From contig NW_023998493.1 of NCBI RefSeq assembly GCF_014805625.2, positions 2,729,417 to 2,793,416 of the forward strand: DNA of 64,000 nt. Reading direction: 5' to 3'. Below the pieces are notes generated by a model. The model did not search any database. It was not told where the DNA came from and saw only the letters and a list, made by a program, of their open reading frames with translations. This stretch comes from Glossina fuscipes (taxonomy: Eukaryota > Arthropoda > Insecta > Diptera > Glossinidae). Positions within the stretch are counted from its first letter, which is position 1, and each line of letters starts with the position of its first letter. The translations under genes and the position numbers were made by a program. Below are positions 45,458 through 57,797 of this stretch, in pieces.

Positions 45458-48167
45458 TACATGAAATTTGTTAAAGGCGTATTTTGAACTTGACGGAAAG
45501 TCATTTGGCTTGTTAATATGGTAAACTAAACCATGATTATCCCTCGAGCTATGACGGGTCACTACGGATCTGAAAATCCGCTTCTAAATGAAAGCTGTAA
45601 GCTCAGAAGCCAGTAAATATTTTGCTTCAAAAAAATACGCTGGGCACTTAGCGTCTTTGACGTCTTAAAGACACACTTGCCATTTAAAGTGTGTTACATC
45701 TAGAGTGAAATGGAAATCGTTTGGTATATATATTTTATGTCTATACTATGAAATCCGGACAAGCGCTCCGCCTGCGGTTCGTCTAACTTGCATCCAGAAC
45801 TAACTATACGTTACAGTGACGGCTCACGTCTAGTAGCACATTTCCTTATTTTGTCCTACCATATTATAATTCATTGACATAAACCCGGTGACATGCCACA
45901 TTTATTAAAACATTTGCCATGCCTTAACTTAAAATATAACGTTTCCAATTCACATTGCTTTATCCTATTCCTACATCATGATTACTTTGCAGTCCATATA
46001 CTCAAATATTTGGCACAAATCGTTCAACCGTGAGTCTAATTACTATTAAGCAAGAGTTCATTTTCTTGTAACGGCTGCTTGCACCAAATTTGTAGTCAAT
46101 TTTCCATAGTGCTACGTCATAACAAAAGCTGTGTACATTACGTATATATTGATGTTAGGGCCCATAAAGAACAATGTAAAAGCTAGCATGGAGAAAAATC
46201 CATGTTAAGAGAAAAATTTATCGTATAGTTTAACAGAAATATTTAGTATAATGTTTTCTGAATGAATACTGTTTTATATGAACGCAGATACAATTGTAAA
46301 GAGAAGCCTAAAGTGACCAATTTTCTAAGGTTAGAATAGGTGATATGGGCTAGAGATGATTAAAAAAAAAAGAATATTAAGTTAAAATAGAATAAGAAGA
46401 TGATTATTTTGATAAAAGTTTTGGATTATTTCCTCTTGTCATCAAAATGAGCTTCTTTCAGTGAGAAAACATGTTTGAGGTTAAAATATGGCCGCAATGT
46501 CAAGAAGAAATCCTATCACCTCTGCCAAGGAACCTTATGTGTTTGCCTCTACCGACTTGTATGCAAAAATGAAAATAGGAGTTTACATTTGACACTTCTC
46601 CTTCGATTAAGTTTTCTTTTCTTAAACAGGGGTTGGTCTGCCCACACAAACCCGATTAAAGGAATCGACAAATACTCAGTAACTTACGGTCTAATGGAAA
46701 AAAATATGACTTATCTATTTGCTTGGGGACAAAGTCGAAAATTCCTAAAACACTTCAGGTTTTATAAGTATTTTCATGATTTTCGAAAGCTGGGGTGAAA
46801 TGACTCATTCAATTGTCACTGTGTGAAGCCGACAAATTTTTTACTATAATAAGTTCATCATTAAAAATCTAATAAAATGACGTTGTTTGTCGTAAGTTGG
46901 CAAATACATACGTAATTTATTAAATAATGGGAATAAAACTTCAAACCCAGCTTCATATGGCTTCTACGCAAATCTTACAAACTTTAATTATTTTCAATTA
47001 AATCTTGATTACGTTAAGCCAAAGTTTAATTAAAAAGTACTAACGAAATACTTGCAGATAAATGTTGTTCCTTTAATCCACATTTAATGAGTTATTGTCT
47101 GTTCTTTAAGCATTGTATTTAATTGTGTACAAACGATGGGAAAGGCTGTGTGTGCACTTTAGTTTTGCTAAGAAAAAAAATCATTAAGAATATTGATTGC
47201 ATTCGCCTTTGAACAAATCTTGGCTTTGCTCACTACGGTCATTAAAAACGTTTTCTTGTTAATTTTGAACATATTGACCGAGGTCAAAATTTAGTCTTAT
47301 GGGACTTAGTTAATTTCTGCGATCGATTTATGCTTGAGCTAGAAGCGCCTTGGGAAATAGTCCCAATAACAGGCTAAGACTGTATGAGTAGGAGATAGGC
47401 AGTTAAATCAATTTGTACACCGTTTCATGTGTTATTACTGGTGTGGAATTGAAAGTGCGACATGCGTAATGATAAATCAAGTAGCACCACCCAAGCAGAC
47501 GGTAACAAACAATCAAACTTTTATTTCAACAACACTCTTCATTCATAAGAGATGTAAGGTATTAGCTATGTGCACGTGCTTCCTTTTTGGTGTATCAATG
47601 GGAATCAAAGCAGACAGCACACTGCACATACAAGAATATATATAAATACATTAGGTTTTTGCTATGTAAAATGTAGTATTTAGCGAAAGTTTGCAAATTG
47701 CTTTAACAAGAACTGGAAACCTAAGGCTTTATGCCGGGGGTGAGCACAATATTTTTGAGGGCTTTAGAAAAAGTTGCATTTTTCAATGATATTAGGACTT
47801 ATAAGTATTCGCTGCGCAAGATTTGAACAATATCTTTAGCGATGTAACCCGAAGCCGTAAAAAAATACCTGGGTATTCCACTAAGGCTTTTGAAATTTTG
47901 CAATCAGACGAGTTTGCTACAAATTACGGAAAAGAACAAACCGTTAGAGGTTGGTTTAGTTTTGTTTGTCAGGTAGCAAGTGGCAGTGAAAGCAAGTGAA
48001 AGTGAAACTGCAAAAACTTAAATATGAATAAAAATATTCATGAGATAAATTTTGAAAAATATCTTTTTCTGCACTTAATGCCCTTAATGGAGATAAGGGA
48101 GAAGTTAAGAGACAACGGTAGCTTTTGCCGCATTATTGCTGCATTATTTGCTGAAGAACCATCTAAA
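45458..48167. other. AT-rich spacer
   Basis: No recognised element. A plus-strand open segment at 46475-46798 (107 codons) has no known motif and is probably chance. Confidence 0.4.
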
Positions 48168-49108
48168 ATAATTTTCTGGCATTTTGTCAATTTTTGTAAA
48201 ACACTAGATTAAAGCAGCGGTTTTTATTAAAACCGTGTATTCTCAATTATCACGCAATCTTAAAGAACATGAACAGTCCTGTAATATGGACAGCATTTAA
48301 ATAAGGACAAATTTATAACTTCGCCTTAAATTTTCTAATAAAAGAATGGCAAGCGATAAGCTGAGCAACAAACGATTTTTCTTAACGGAGTCTTGAAGAG
48401 GCTTTACTTGTAATATGACGAAGATTTTTTACACTTAGCTATGTTAAATTAGTTTCTTTTATTTTAATCATTTATTTTTCACTCAAACAGCCGAAAATAT
48501 GATTCGCTATTTCAGAGGCTTCTTGTCCAGTCACGCCAAGAAACTCTTTCTTTATACGGGGAGAGAAGGATGTTGTTTTTAAGGTCCACTAATAATTTTT
48601 AACCAAAAAGTCGTTTGTAGACATTTACATATGAACACATACACCCACGTATATGTGTACATTATATACATTTGTAATATATATATATATGCATATATAT
48701 ATTCTTAAAATGTAGAAGGGCACTATATTTTATATTGTAATGGTCACAGATAGCTAAATATATAGAGGAGGCAGGCATTTCTTCAAAATGGGGGGCAGTA
48801 ATACCAGAGACAACGAAATACATATATACTCCAACGTTTAAGATAATCGGATTGTTGGGTACTTTTTGTTTATCTATTATCAATAACAGCATGGGAGAAT
48901 AGATAAAATGTGGATTCATCACTTGACTCCAGAGACACATCGGCAATGATGTGCCAGGAGGGCAATGGACGAAAGCCATCCAAAGCGACCAAAAAACAAA
49001 AGTCGGCTCAGAAGGATATTGCATTGCTATTTTCGGCTGTGCATTCTACCATATTCATGGATTATCAAATAAAGGACCGACATAATGAATAACAATAATG
49101 AAAATATT
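48168..49108 (+). repeat. Tandem segmental duplication, unit 1
   Basis: It begins ATAATTTTCTGG and runs to AACAATAATGAAAATATT. It aligns by eye along its length with 49266-50159. Examples of shared strings are AGCAGCGGTTTTTATTAAAA, TCTCAATTATCACGC, TTTACTTGTAATATG, ATGTAGAAGGGCACT and ATTTTCGGCTGTGCATT. A hairpin CGGTTTTTATTAAAACCG is at 48218-48235 and a TA-rich tract at about 48676-48702. No conserved reading frame is shared between the two units. Confidence 0.85.
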
Positions 49109-49251
49109 ATTATTATTATTATTTTAATTTTAGACTAATGAAGTGAATTCTTAGACTAAAAAAAGAGACATTGAGCACTAGCAACACAGGCTATCGGCTC
49201 TAATTTAAATAAATGGATATTAGATAATAAGCTTAGTAGTATTAACAAAGT
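49109..49251 (-). mobile_element. Bare 3' end of an I-clade LINE
   Basis: A 143-bp minus-strand insertion that holds only the LINE 3' UTR and its TAA tail (ATT repeats at 49109-49125). It matches 193-345, including TTGAGCACTAGCAACACAGG. The 8-bp repeat AAAATATT at 49101-49108 and 49252-49259 is read as the target site duplication, so this is an extreme 5'-truncated insertion and not a deletion product. Confidence 0.85.
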
Positions 49252-49265
49252 AAAATATTGAATTG

Positions 49266-50159
49266 ATAATTTTCTGGTATTTTGTTAGTTTTTGGAAAAT
49301 ACTACATTAGAGCAGCGGTTTTTATTAAAATCGTGAATTCTCAATTATCACGCGTTCTTAAAGAACAGGCACAGTTTTCTAATCATGACAGCATCTAAAA
49401 GGGCAAATTTGTAACTTTCCCTTCAATTTTCTAATAAAAGGATTACAATTGATAAGGGCAACCAACGATTTTCCTTAATGAAAAAATTGGTACGAAGTCT
49501 TAAAGAGACTTTACTTGTAATATGGCGAAAATTTTTTACACTTAGCTACTTTCTTGTGTAACAATCTTATGGTTTCTTTCACCTTATTTATTTATTTTTC
49601 ATTCAAACAGCACAAAATAATGATTCGAAATTTCAGATAGTTGCTGTCCATTCACACCAAGAAGCCTTTTCTTTATACGGGGAGAGAAGAATGTTGTTTT
49701 GAAAGCCCACCAATAATGTTTAACCAAAAAGTCATTTGTAGACATACCCACGCGTATATGTATACATTATATACATTTATAACATATATAGATCTATATA
49801 TACATTTTTAAGATGTAGAAGGGCACTTTATTTGGGATTGTAATGGTCACAGACAACTAAATAAATAGCGAGAGCAGTCATTTTTTCAAAAGGGGACGCA
49901 GCAATACCAAAGATAACGAAATACATTGATATTCCAACATTTGGGATAATCGGATTCTTGGGTACTTTTTGTGTCTATTATCAATAACAGTATCTGAGAG
50001 TAGATAAAATGACTTGACTCCAGACAGAAGGCATCCAAAGCGCCAGAAAACGCAAAAGTCGGCTGAGAAGATTATTGCTTTGCTATTTTCGGCTGTGCAT
50101 TGTACAATATTCATCGACTATCGAATAAAGGAATATTGCTTAACAATAATGAAAATATT
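49266..50159 (+). repeat. Tandem segmental duplication, unit 2
   Basis: Diverged copy of 48168-49108 in the same orientation, starting with the same ATAATTTTCTGG and ending ACAATAATGAAAATATTA. It lacks several short stretches present in unit 1, for example around 48930-48950. Homology stops at about 50160. Only two units are present. Confidence 0.85.
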
Positions 50160-53100
50160 AAAAAGTTTTATTTTGGGGTAATTCATAAGTGCATAATTCT
50201 TGTTAAGCAGCACTAAAGCTCTAAAAACACAGGTGTTTGAATAATTTTGCTCTTGACGTTAGAAGCTAAATGATATTTGCATGCTTCACTTACCAAATCG
50301 ATTAACACCATAAAGCCAACAGTAGGGGGATGTATGTGTTTGGAATAAATAAGAATCAATGTGTAAATTAAATAATGCAATGCATAAAAGAGATGTATGT
50401 TAAATTATTACATAGGAATTTTCGTACATTTTGCAACAATGCTTACACCGCCAACGCAAAACGGCTGTCAACGTCATTAACGTGTTTAGCTTCTGCAGAA
50501 AGCTGATTTCTTGGCCAGCTTCCGTTAATGGGACTTGATAACGGTAAAATTCATAGGAGGGCTTCTGTTCATTAATGCATGTCTTTTTTTTATTTATTTT
50601 CAACCAATCACTTAGGCGGTGTTCCTTATTGATGTAATACGGCGACGCTCAAAAAGAAATGAGGAAAGGGAAAGTGATAGGGAGGTTGCCGCAAATAATG
50701 GGTAAGTGTTATGCCCTTACCGGCTGATCACTCACTAAAGCTATGACGAAAGAAAACTCTATCGCACATTGCGCACATTCGCGAACACTGATTCATTTGG
50801 TCAACAGATCTGAAATGTTGCAATATCTCGACTCTTTTAAAAGGCACAGATTTGTTTAGCCTTTAAAGCGTTCAAAGAAAGTTTTACGATTATTCCAACG
50901 TAGCAACTACCGATATAAGGGCGGTTTTGCTATTTGCATCGAAATAGTTGTTAATAATATTTAATAATAGTGACGGATTATCGGACTGCTGGCCGTAACT
51001 TGTGCTTCCAAAGATTTTGATGGTTAGCAGGTTTGTACAAGCGACTAGAAAATAGGAAATAGGCACCAGCTCGCATGTCCTCACCCTTCATATAGACGAC
51101 TGCAGCAGATTTAATGGGGCAGACATTGCATATATCTTACTTATTCAGAGGATTTGCTGGCAGAGATTCTTGAATAAATCCTGATGGTACACGCGCGAAC
51201 AGTGCCGTGGTAGATGCCTTCAGTTATACTAAAAAAAAAAATGATGTCTAAATTTTACTGTTCAGCCAGAGGATCGACTACATTCTGCATCATACCGTGC
51301 TAATTTTCAAAAATGATACATCATATAACATATACCAAATGTCAATTTGGATTAAGGAGTGAAATTTCCTTATGGCAGTCGACACAAATTCAATTGGTAT
51401 GACACATATTATAAACTTATATGATAATCTCCACCAATATAACGAACAGCACAGCATATGCGGAGAGCTTTATAAAATTTGGGGAAATGCATCCTTTTTA
51501 ATTAAAACTCCATGCTAATCATATGATTGCTACTGTTTTTCAGTCAGTGTCATATTTCAATAAGTCTTACGCACAAATTGTGCAAAGAATTTCGAATGCT
51601 TTCTGACGCAACCATGACAATCCCATCGCAACCATTAAGCCGACTAATGGTTTATTGATACGAAAATTTGTTAAATATCAGTAAAGCAAAAAAAGCAGTG
51701 ATTTGTTGTGTCACCCATGAAAATTAGCTTTCTGTGTATTGTCTAGTAAAGTTCGATTTTGCTGTTGAAGTTGATTTTAAATCCTGTATCGAATTGTTGG
51801 ACCAAATTTTATTGAAATTCCCAACATTAAGTAATGTAATGTTATGTAGAGCAAACTATATAAAATAATTTGATTTGTAAGAATACTTCGCTTTTAAGGC
51901 GAGAAGGAAAAACGCATTGCTATTGATGTTTTATCTATGACGCACTTAAGCTAGCCCTCTTGACATTTCAATGTGAACATTGAAGTAGTAAAGTAAGGGG
52001 AATACGAAAAGTGAAGAGATTATAAAAAAGCTAGAAAGTGTGCTGAATGAAAAACTTTTTTTAAAGTAAGGGCAAATTTCATTCAATTAAGCTTAGTTAT
52101 AACGAAATTTATGAAGCGGCTTTAAAGATTTCCGTAATACTACGTGCTAGAACGTAGCTTCTCATATGATTATTATCTTAAGGAGCTTCGTGTTGCGACT
52201 CATCGCAGATTTAATATATATGATATATACGGTATATCTTCTGTCTGTGATCTATTATCATACTAACAAGATAAAGATTTCAGAATGCTTCCAACATGGA
52301 CCATAAGTATTAGATGCTTTCATATTTTCTGGTCAGTTTTCCACTTGAAAATTTCTTGCAGTTCAACTGATGCAAATTTACATCTAGAAAACAGAAAAAA
52401 GAAATCATTTCATCTAGGCGTCTTTAGCTAGAAAAGAGTCTAGCAATTTTTAGAAATATTGACTTTCGTGTGCTTGATAACAACATGAATAAAAAATACC
52501 AATTATCGGCCGAAAAAAACCAGTCCGATGTTACTTATTAGTGTATAAACTAGTTTATCAAAAATTTCCCACGTCTCTCCGCGCCATTTCGAATTTTTTT
52601 CGGATGTGTTCAAGTATCTTATTTTATTAAAGTATAACGAATAAGATAATAATCGTTATCATATAACCGCAAATTGATGGTATTTGGACACCCAAATACA
52701 AAAATAACAGGACCAGCGATATTTTACATTCAAAAGTTTCAATCCTTAATAGAAGGATTCTTAGATGAAATGTGAAGATATGTTCTATCTACAAAATATA
52801 TCAATATATCCTATATCCTATATTTACCCGTCTGAGTTGCGTTTCTTTTTCACACTGTTCTGGTCACAAGTATTGCGAAAAGAGATAAAACCACCCACAG
52901 TATCACATGAACTAAAAGCATCTCTGTCTCTCTAAGCGAAAATCTGTGGAGTTTTTCTCATAACTCATAAATTATGAAATATAGGACGCTAAAATTTCCT
53001 AAATTTATTTAATTGAGGGCGTTACCAGCATTTTTGTCTAGATTGAAAATTGCGGTAGCCGTAAGAAAAATCAAATTGTCGATATTTCGGGCAGTTCAAA

Positions 53101-53278
53101 ATAAGTAGTCTTGCTTAAGTTTTGCACTTGCAGTTGTTTACGATGACAATACTGCTTGATCTAGTCCAAATCCAAAATCTCGTCCACAACAAAGTGGCAG
53201 ATTACCTTTTCTTTTCACCCAGGCCTTACATAAAAAGGATTTAAAATTATAATTCGACGAACAAAGTGTACTAATTCT
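50160..53278. other. AT-rich spacer
   Basis: An open minus-strand stretch from about 50650 to 50400 encodes YEFYRYQVPLTEAGQEISFL and a short cysteine pair CKHCC; no family was recognised. No other feature supported. Confidence 0.35.
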
Positions 53279-53508
53279 AAATTAAATATAGCGGATGTCA
53301 CGGGGTGATGGGTTAATTTTTTCTTCCCAATCCCATCAATGTGGGTATCACATAAATGGACACGGAGAGTAAAATGTGACAAACTAAGCAAATTATATAT
53401 GGCGGACGTGGCGGGGGTGGGTTAACTCTTTGTTGACAATCTCGCCGATATGAGCGTCAAATAAGAAGGCTTATAGAGTAGAATGTGCCTTGTACTAGCC
53501 TAAAGTGT
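53279..53508 (+). repeat. Tandem repeat of about 111 bp, two units
   Basis: Unit 1 starts AAATTAAATATAGCGGATGT (53279) and unit 2 AAATTATATATGGCGGACGT (53390). Both continue with GGGT(T)AA, a pyrimidine-rich middle, CAATC.C, a GTGGG/TGAGC string, CAAATAA-like sequence and GAGAGTA/TAGAGTA. A partial third start (TCAAATAAATTATAT) follows at about 53511. The G-rich GTGGCGGGGGTGGG stands out from the AT-rich background. The sequence style resembles interior parts of fly non-autonomous repeats. Confidence 0.65.
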
Positions 53509-53511
53509 GTC

Positions 53512-56500
53512 AAATAAATTATATAAAAAAATTATTTTATATAAGCTCTAATTTAAGGGAACTGAAAGATGGAATAAAATTTTTACTTACTTGTTTCGAT
53601 ATAAATATAAATATAATACGTTACCCACAAATAATTGTCGAATATTTACTATCAACACACAAATATTTTCAGTATTAAAAACCTCTCTTTTATGCTAGCT
53701 TATGCAACTGGGTTCGCTTTTTTTAATTTTCCCATTAGTATACCAAGCTGTTGGGCCCAGAATCTGGAACTCAATTTTTGCACAACAATGTCCAGTTACA
53801 CTGCAGCCACCATCTATGGCAAAACTTTCGTAAACAGCCTAATTTTATGAAAAATTGGATTTCCAACAATGAATTTTTGTGTATATTTTCATGATATTCT
53901 GTTACATACATTATCCATTTGTACCGGGATTATTATTTGAATTAATGGATCTTTACGCTGAATATTTGCTTTTAGTTGGTAAACGTCAGCTTACATGTCA
54001 CAAGGGTAAAAAGTTTTGTGTATTATGTGTGAAATGTTAAGTGGTATGGTTCGCCAATGATACGGTATGTACGATTATTATTCAAATATGAGTGTATGTA
54101 TACTAAAGTCAAGAGATTCCATTTTCTAGCATTAATAATTCTAGTTTTATTATTATGATTATCTCGAGTGTTACAAACAAATATAAAGTTGTAAATTTAC
54201 GATGATGTTTAGGAAGATTTTTCGAAAATGTATCGGAAATTTTCGTCAAGGCCAAGATCGTCTGTTATTTCTGTCCTAAACGTAGGTTAAATTTAGAGTA
54301 ATTTATTGTGCGTACGTTTGTGGAGTCAAAGTTAACTTTAAGTAAGATGGAATCTTACTGATGCCTATCAGACCGGGCATAATTACAGGAATAGTACCGA
54401 ATCGACTTAGAATAAGAATCTAGCCCGAATGAATGACGAAGTCGAAAAAAATAAAGATTTGCGATCCTTTAAATCCAGACTGAACAAGTTATCCGATTAT
54501 AAATGAATATAAAATTGAAAAAAAGTGTGAAATAAATTCCTTATTGGAAGAGGAACACCAAGGTAAGGAAACTAATTAGATGGTGCCGTGCATTAAAGTG
54601 GTATAGAATAGCTGGAGAGTTAAAAAGGTCATACGATTGCAGGTATACATTTAAGACTTTGTCGATTGCAACGCAATGATGGCACACATGAATGGGGCCA
54701 CAGTGCATTTGAGAAATCTGAACCATACCTGTAAGTTAGAGCAACGAATCAGTGGGCCGGTTGACCTGCAGTAATAATAGCCCATGTACTTTACTAAAAG
54801 TGAGGTTAGAAACAAATAGTCAACGATTGCACTTAATTCCAAAGCTCATGCAATTCTTTATATTTCAAACACTATACCGCGATGCAAGAAATGCAATAAA
54901 AAATTTTTATAGTTTTTTCATGTTACTATTATTTAAACTCTCAGTCATGCAAATAAACTTAAACGTTAGCTTACTTCTTTTTTATTTAAACGCGAACGCT
55001 TCCCTGGCTTGAAATCCTTGCTATAAAACTTTAAAAGACGGGTTGCTGCTTTTCCAGAAGCGATTAAAATCGCACAATGTTGACATAACTATCCGCATTA
55101 TTTTTCTAAAAATTATTCGCCGTTGGTTTGCGGAAAATGAAAGAAACAAAACAAAAAACAATCGTTTCTTCTGAATTTTAATCATATCACAGATGAGATA
55201 TTTCCAATGAAAACTCACGCTTGTGCACTCATACGTTTAAATATGCTTAATTTCACTTCCTTTTTAAAAAAATATGAAAAAGTAAAAAATTCAAAATCAA
55301 AGACATTGTTTTAAATGTGTCTCCAGCTCTTGTAAAATCATTGATAATTTCATGTACAACGAAAGCATTTAACAGTTTTTTTTTTGTCTTTCATTTCCTC
55401 TTAAACGGGTAAAAAATATATGTCTAATTTTTTTAGCATCCATTCCAAGATGACTATCATCACATTCTCCATCCGTCACCGCCTTATCGTCATAGTGGTT
55501 TTATATACATATATGTCAATATACAGACACATATACGCTTATGCCCATACCCTGTAAACTTGAGTGATACTGCAGCAACCACAAGTAGAGGATTCGAACA
55601 GTATAACGCGACAATCGATGAGAGAGCAAGTTGATGAGCAAGTGTCAATCTATCATTAAGTGGCTGCTCGCACCCACCTTGTGTTCCTTTGCATGTTGTT
55701 TGAAAACAATTTTCTTTCAGAATTAAAATAAAGCGTGAAGGCGTACTTATTGTCTATAGTTGCTTTTAATAGCAAGAATTGAGAGAAAAAAAATTATGTT
55801 TAGTCTTTACGCCAATTGTCAATTTTTATTTGTTGTTCTGTAGATTACAAGGGTTTAGAGACAAGAATAATTTCTAAATGCATTTATTTTTTAAGCTTTC
55901 AACTAACGTTATCATGTTAGCGATTGTTAAACAATACATTCGGTGCCCAAGATATGCCATAGCTGTTGCGACAAGTGAATCAAAAGGTTAAATATCGCAT
56001 TACAATATTTATCAGAATGTCTTGCTTTATACTGTGGCATACTCTCATACATTTGTTTGAACCTGATAATCAAGATTCCCAGACGACAACGATGACACAA
56101 TTATTATGCCCGCATTATCAAATACATGGAAATGAAAAAGCAAATAAATCAATAGCATCTTCCATGGTATAACATAATCTTTATATTGCATTCATTTTGA
56201 CATTATTTGTGTACATCGTAAACGGTATTTCGGTATTATAATTTATTTATAATTTGTTTAGCTGTTAGCAGCTAATCCAAAAAAATTATAATAATATGCA
56301 ATTGATTGCTTTAGATATACTAAATACATAATTTATCTACAACAGTAGCTACGTACACGATGTCATACAAGATTAAAACACTAAAGACTATGTTTATAGT
56401 GTTACAGGGGGGAAAGAAGAGGAAGAATAACAAGAACACCCACATTACGTGACTAAAAATTCATATTATCTGTTAAGCAACATACGCTTCACATGTTCAT

Positions 56501-56970
56501 TTTTATCCGCAATGGGGAAAAGTGCAAGCAATTAAGTTCATAGTAAACCCCACATCGCGGAAGACGTAACAGTAGGAAGTACGTGATGGCATAGTCAAGC
56601 TCATTCAGCGTTGGTTATCATCTCTAATTCTCTTGGTTTAGCTTTTTCGGCTTTTTTGGCTATTGTTTAATTACAATTATTTATCCGATTCATATATTTG
56701 CCGAAAACTATATATCTGTAGCGAACATGTATTAAATAAATAAAGTCCTTTATGTGATGATGTTCAGTGCTCCGATGTTGATAATCGCTCTAAAAGTTTT
56801 CCCCCTGAAACTTCTGCTACAGAACGAAGTTTTGTTAAGCAAATAAAAATGAGAGGTTTTCTTCTCAGTTGAAGTAAATCTTTATATGCTTCTTTAGATA
56901 CGTTTTTTAAATGAATTCTGCTTTTTGGCTGTAACTGATTTGCTTTAAAAGAACGGACTAACGCTTATTA
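53512..56970. other. AT-rich spacer
   Basis: No recognisable gene or element; chance ORFs only. Confidence 0.35.
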
Positions 56971-57102
56971 TCAGTCTGGCAACTTTGTCGCGCGGTATAG
57001 TCGTGTATTTTTTGTGTCGGCAAATAAAATTTTAATTTTTTTCTTGAATTTCGTGGCTATTCTTCCTTAGTGTGTGATTTTATTATATTCTTTGAGAAGA
57101 AA

Positions 57103-57238
57103 GTGAGTGAATTCAAAGTAAAAGAAATATTTTTCTTTTACGCTTTCATTTGATTCATTTGAGTTTTGCAAACAAAAATTTTGAGCTCTGATAAAAATCT
57201 CTTTTTTTTGATTTCTCTCTTTTTCTCTGTTATTTCAG
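57103..57238 (+). other. Intron-like segment in the LINE 5' region
   Basis: A donor-like AAA/GTGAGT at 57103 and an acceptor-like run TTTCTCTGTTATTTCAG ending at 57238 would bound a 136-bp intron just before ORF1. Joining the two sides gives no in-frame ATG for ORF1 and meets an upstream stop, so it may be chance or a 5' UTR intron. Confidence 0.25.
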
Positions 57239-57797
57239 CTATGCTGAAGTGGCAAGGATATCTCCGCCCAGAGCCGCCACTCACTCTAATCAAGTGCCAT
57301 CGCCTAAAAGTAATGAAGAGAAAAATAAGTCATCCTCTCCTCCTGGCTGTTCGCGTGTGAATGCTGGTCACCAGACTGGGCAAGTCTCACAAGCTGCCGG
57401 TACAAGAGCGATAACCCCATCTATATTTTCCTCAACTCGAAACTCTCCTACTGTGAACCCCCCTCCTGTTCCAAATAATGATATTTGCTTGACGGCAGTT
57501 CCTCCCAGAAAAGCAATATTTGTGTCAAGACTGGCACCTGAAACATCGGTGGATAACATAAAAGGTTATCTGGCGACGAAAGTCCCATCAGTCAACTTAA
57601 AGCGTGTTAGCATCTTCAAAATGGCTCCTTCTCAAGCTAGGGCAATCTCCTCTTTTAAAATATTAGTTCCGACTGAAAACAGTGATATGTTGTTAAACAA
57701 ATCACTGTGGCCGGTAGGATCCTTAATTAAGGAATTAATCCCTCGTGATCGTCCCCGTAATACCAAGGCAATAGTCTTGTCGCCTTCAAAAAACTAA
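57195..57797 (+). CDS. LINE ORF1 protein, C-terminal part with RRM-like domain (no ATG)
   Basis: Open from 57195 to TAA at 57795-57797, about 200 codons. The first in-frame ATG is well inside (the KMAPSQ region), so the natural start is missing in this copy. The N-terminal part is Ser/Pro-rich (SPPRAATHSNQVPSPKSNEE). The C-terminal part, from KAIFVSRLAPETSVDNIKGY to SLWPVGSLIKEL, resembles the RRM-like nucleic-acid-binding domain of ORF1 proteins in CR1-group LINEs; the WPxG/D..(I/V)KE ending is typical. The protein would coat the LINE RNA. It is shorter than usual, so an N-terminal segment was probably lost by deletion or lies beyond an intron-like stretch. Confidence 0.65.
   Translation, partial: KSLFFDFSLFLCYFSYAEVARISPPRAATHSNQVPSPKSNEEKNKSSSPPGCSRVNAGHQTGQVSQAAGTRAITPSIFSSTRNSPTVNPPPVPNNDICLTAVPPRKAIFVSRLAPETSVDNIKGYLATKVPSVNLKRVSIFKMAPSQARAISSFKILVPTENSDMLLNKSLWPVGSLIKELIPRDRPRNTKAIVLSPSKN

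Noticed and set aside
48660..48710. TA-rich tract as a promoter or origin
   Set aside because: Simple TA microsatellite in AT-rich DNA; no supporting elements.
48662..49024. 120-codon minus-strand ORF in duplication unit 1
   Set aside because: The equivalent frame in unit 2 is broken and amino acids are not conserved between units, as expected for non-coding DNA.
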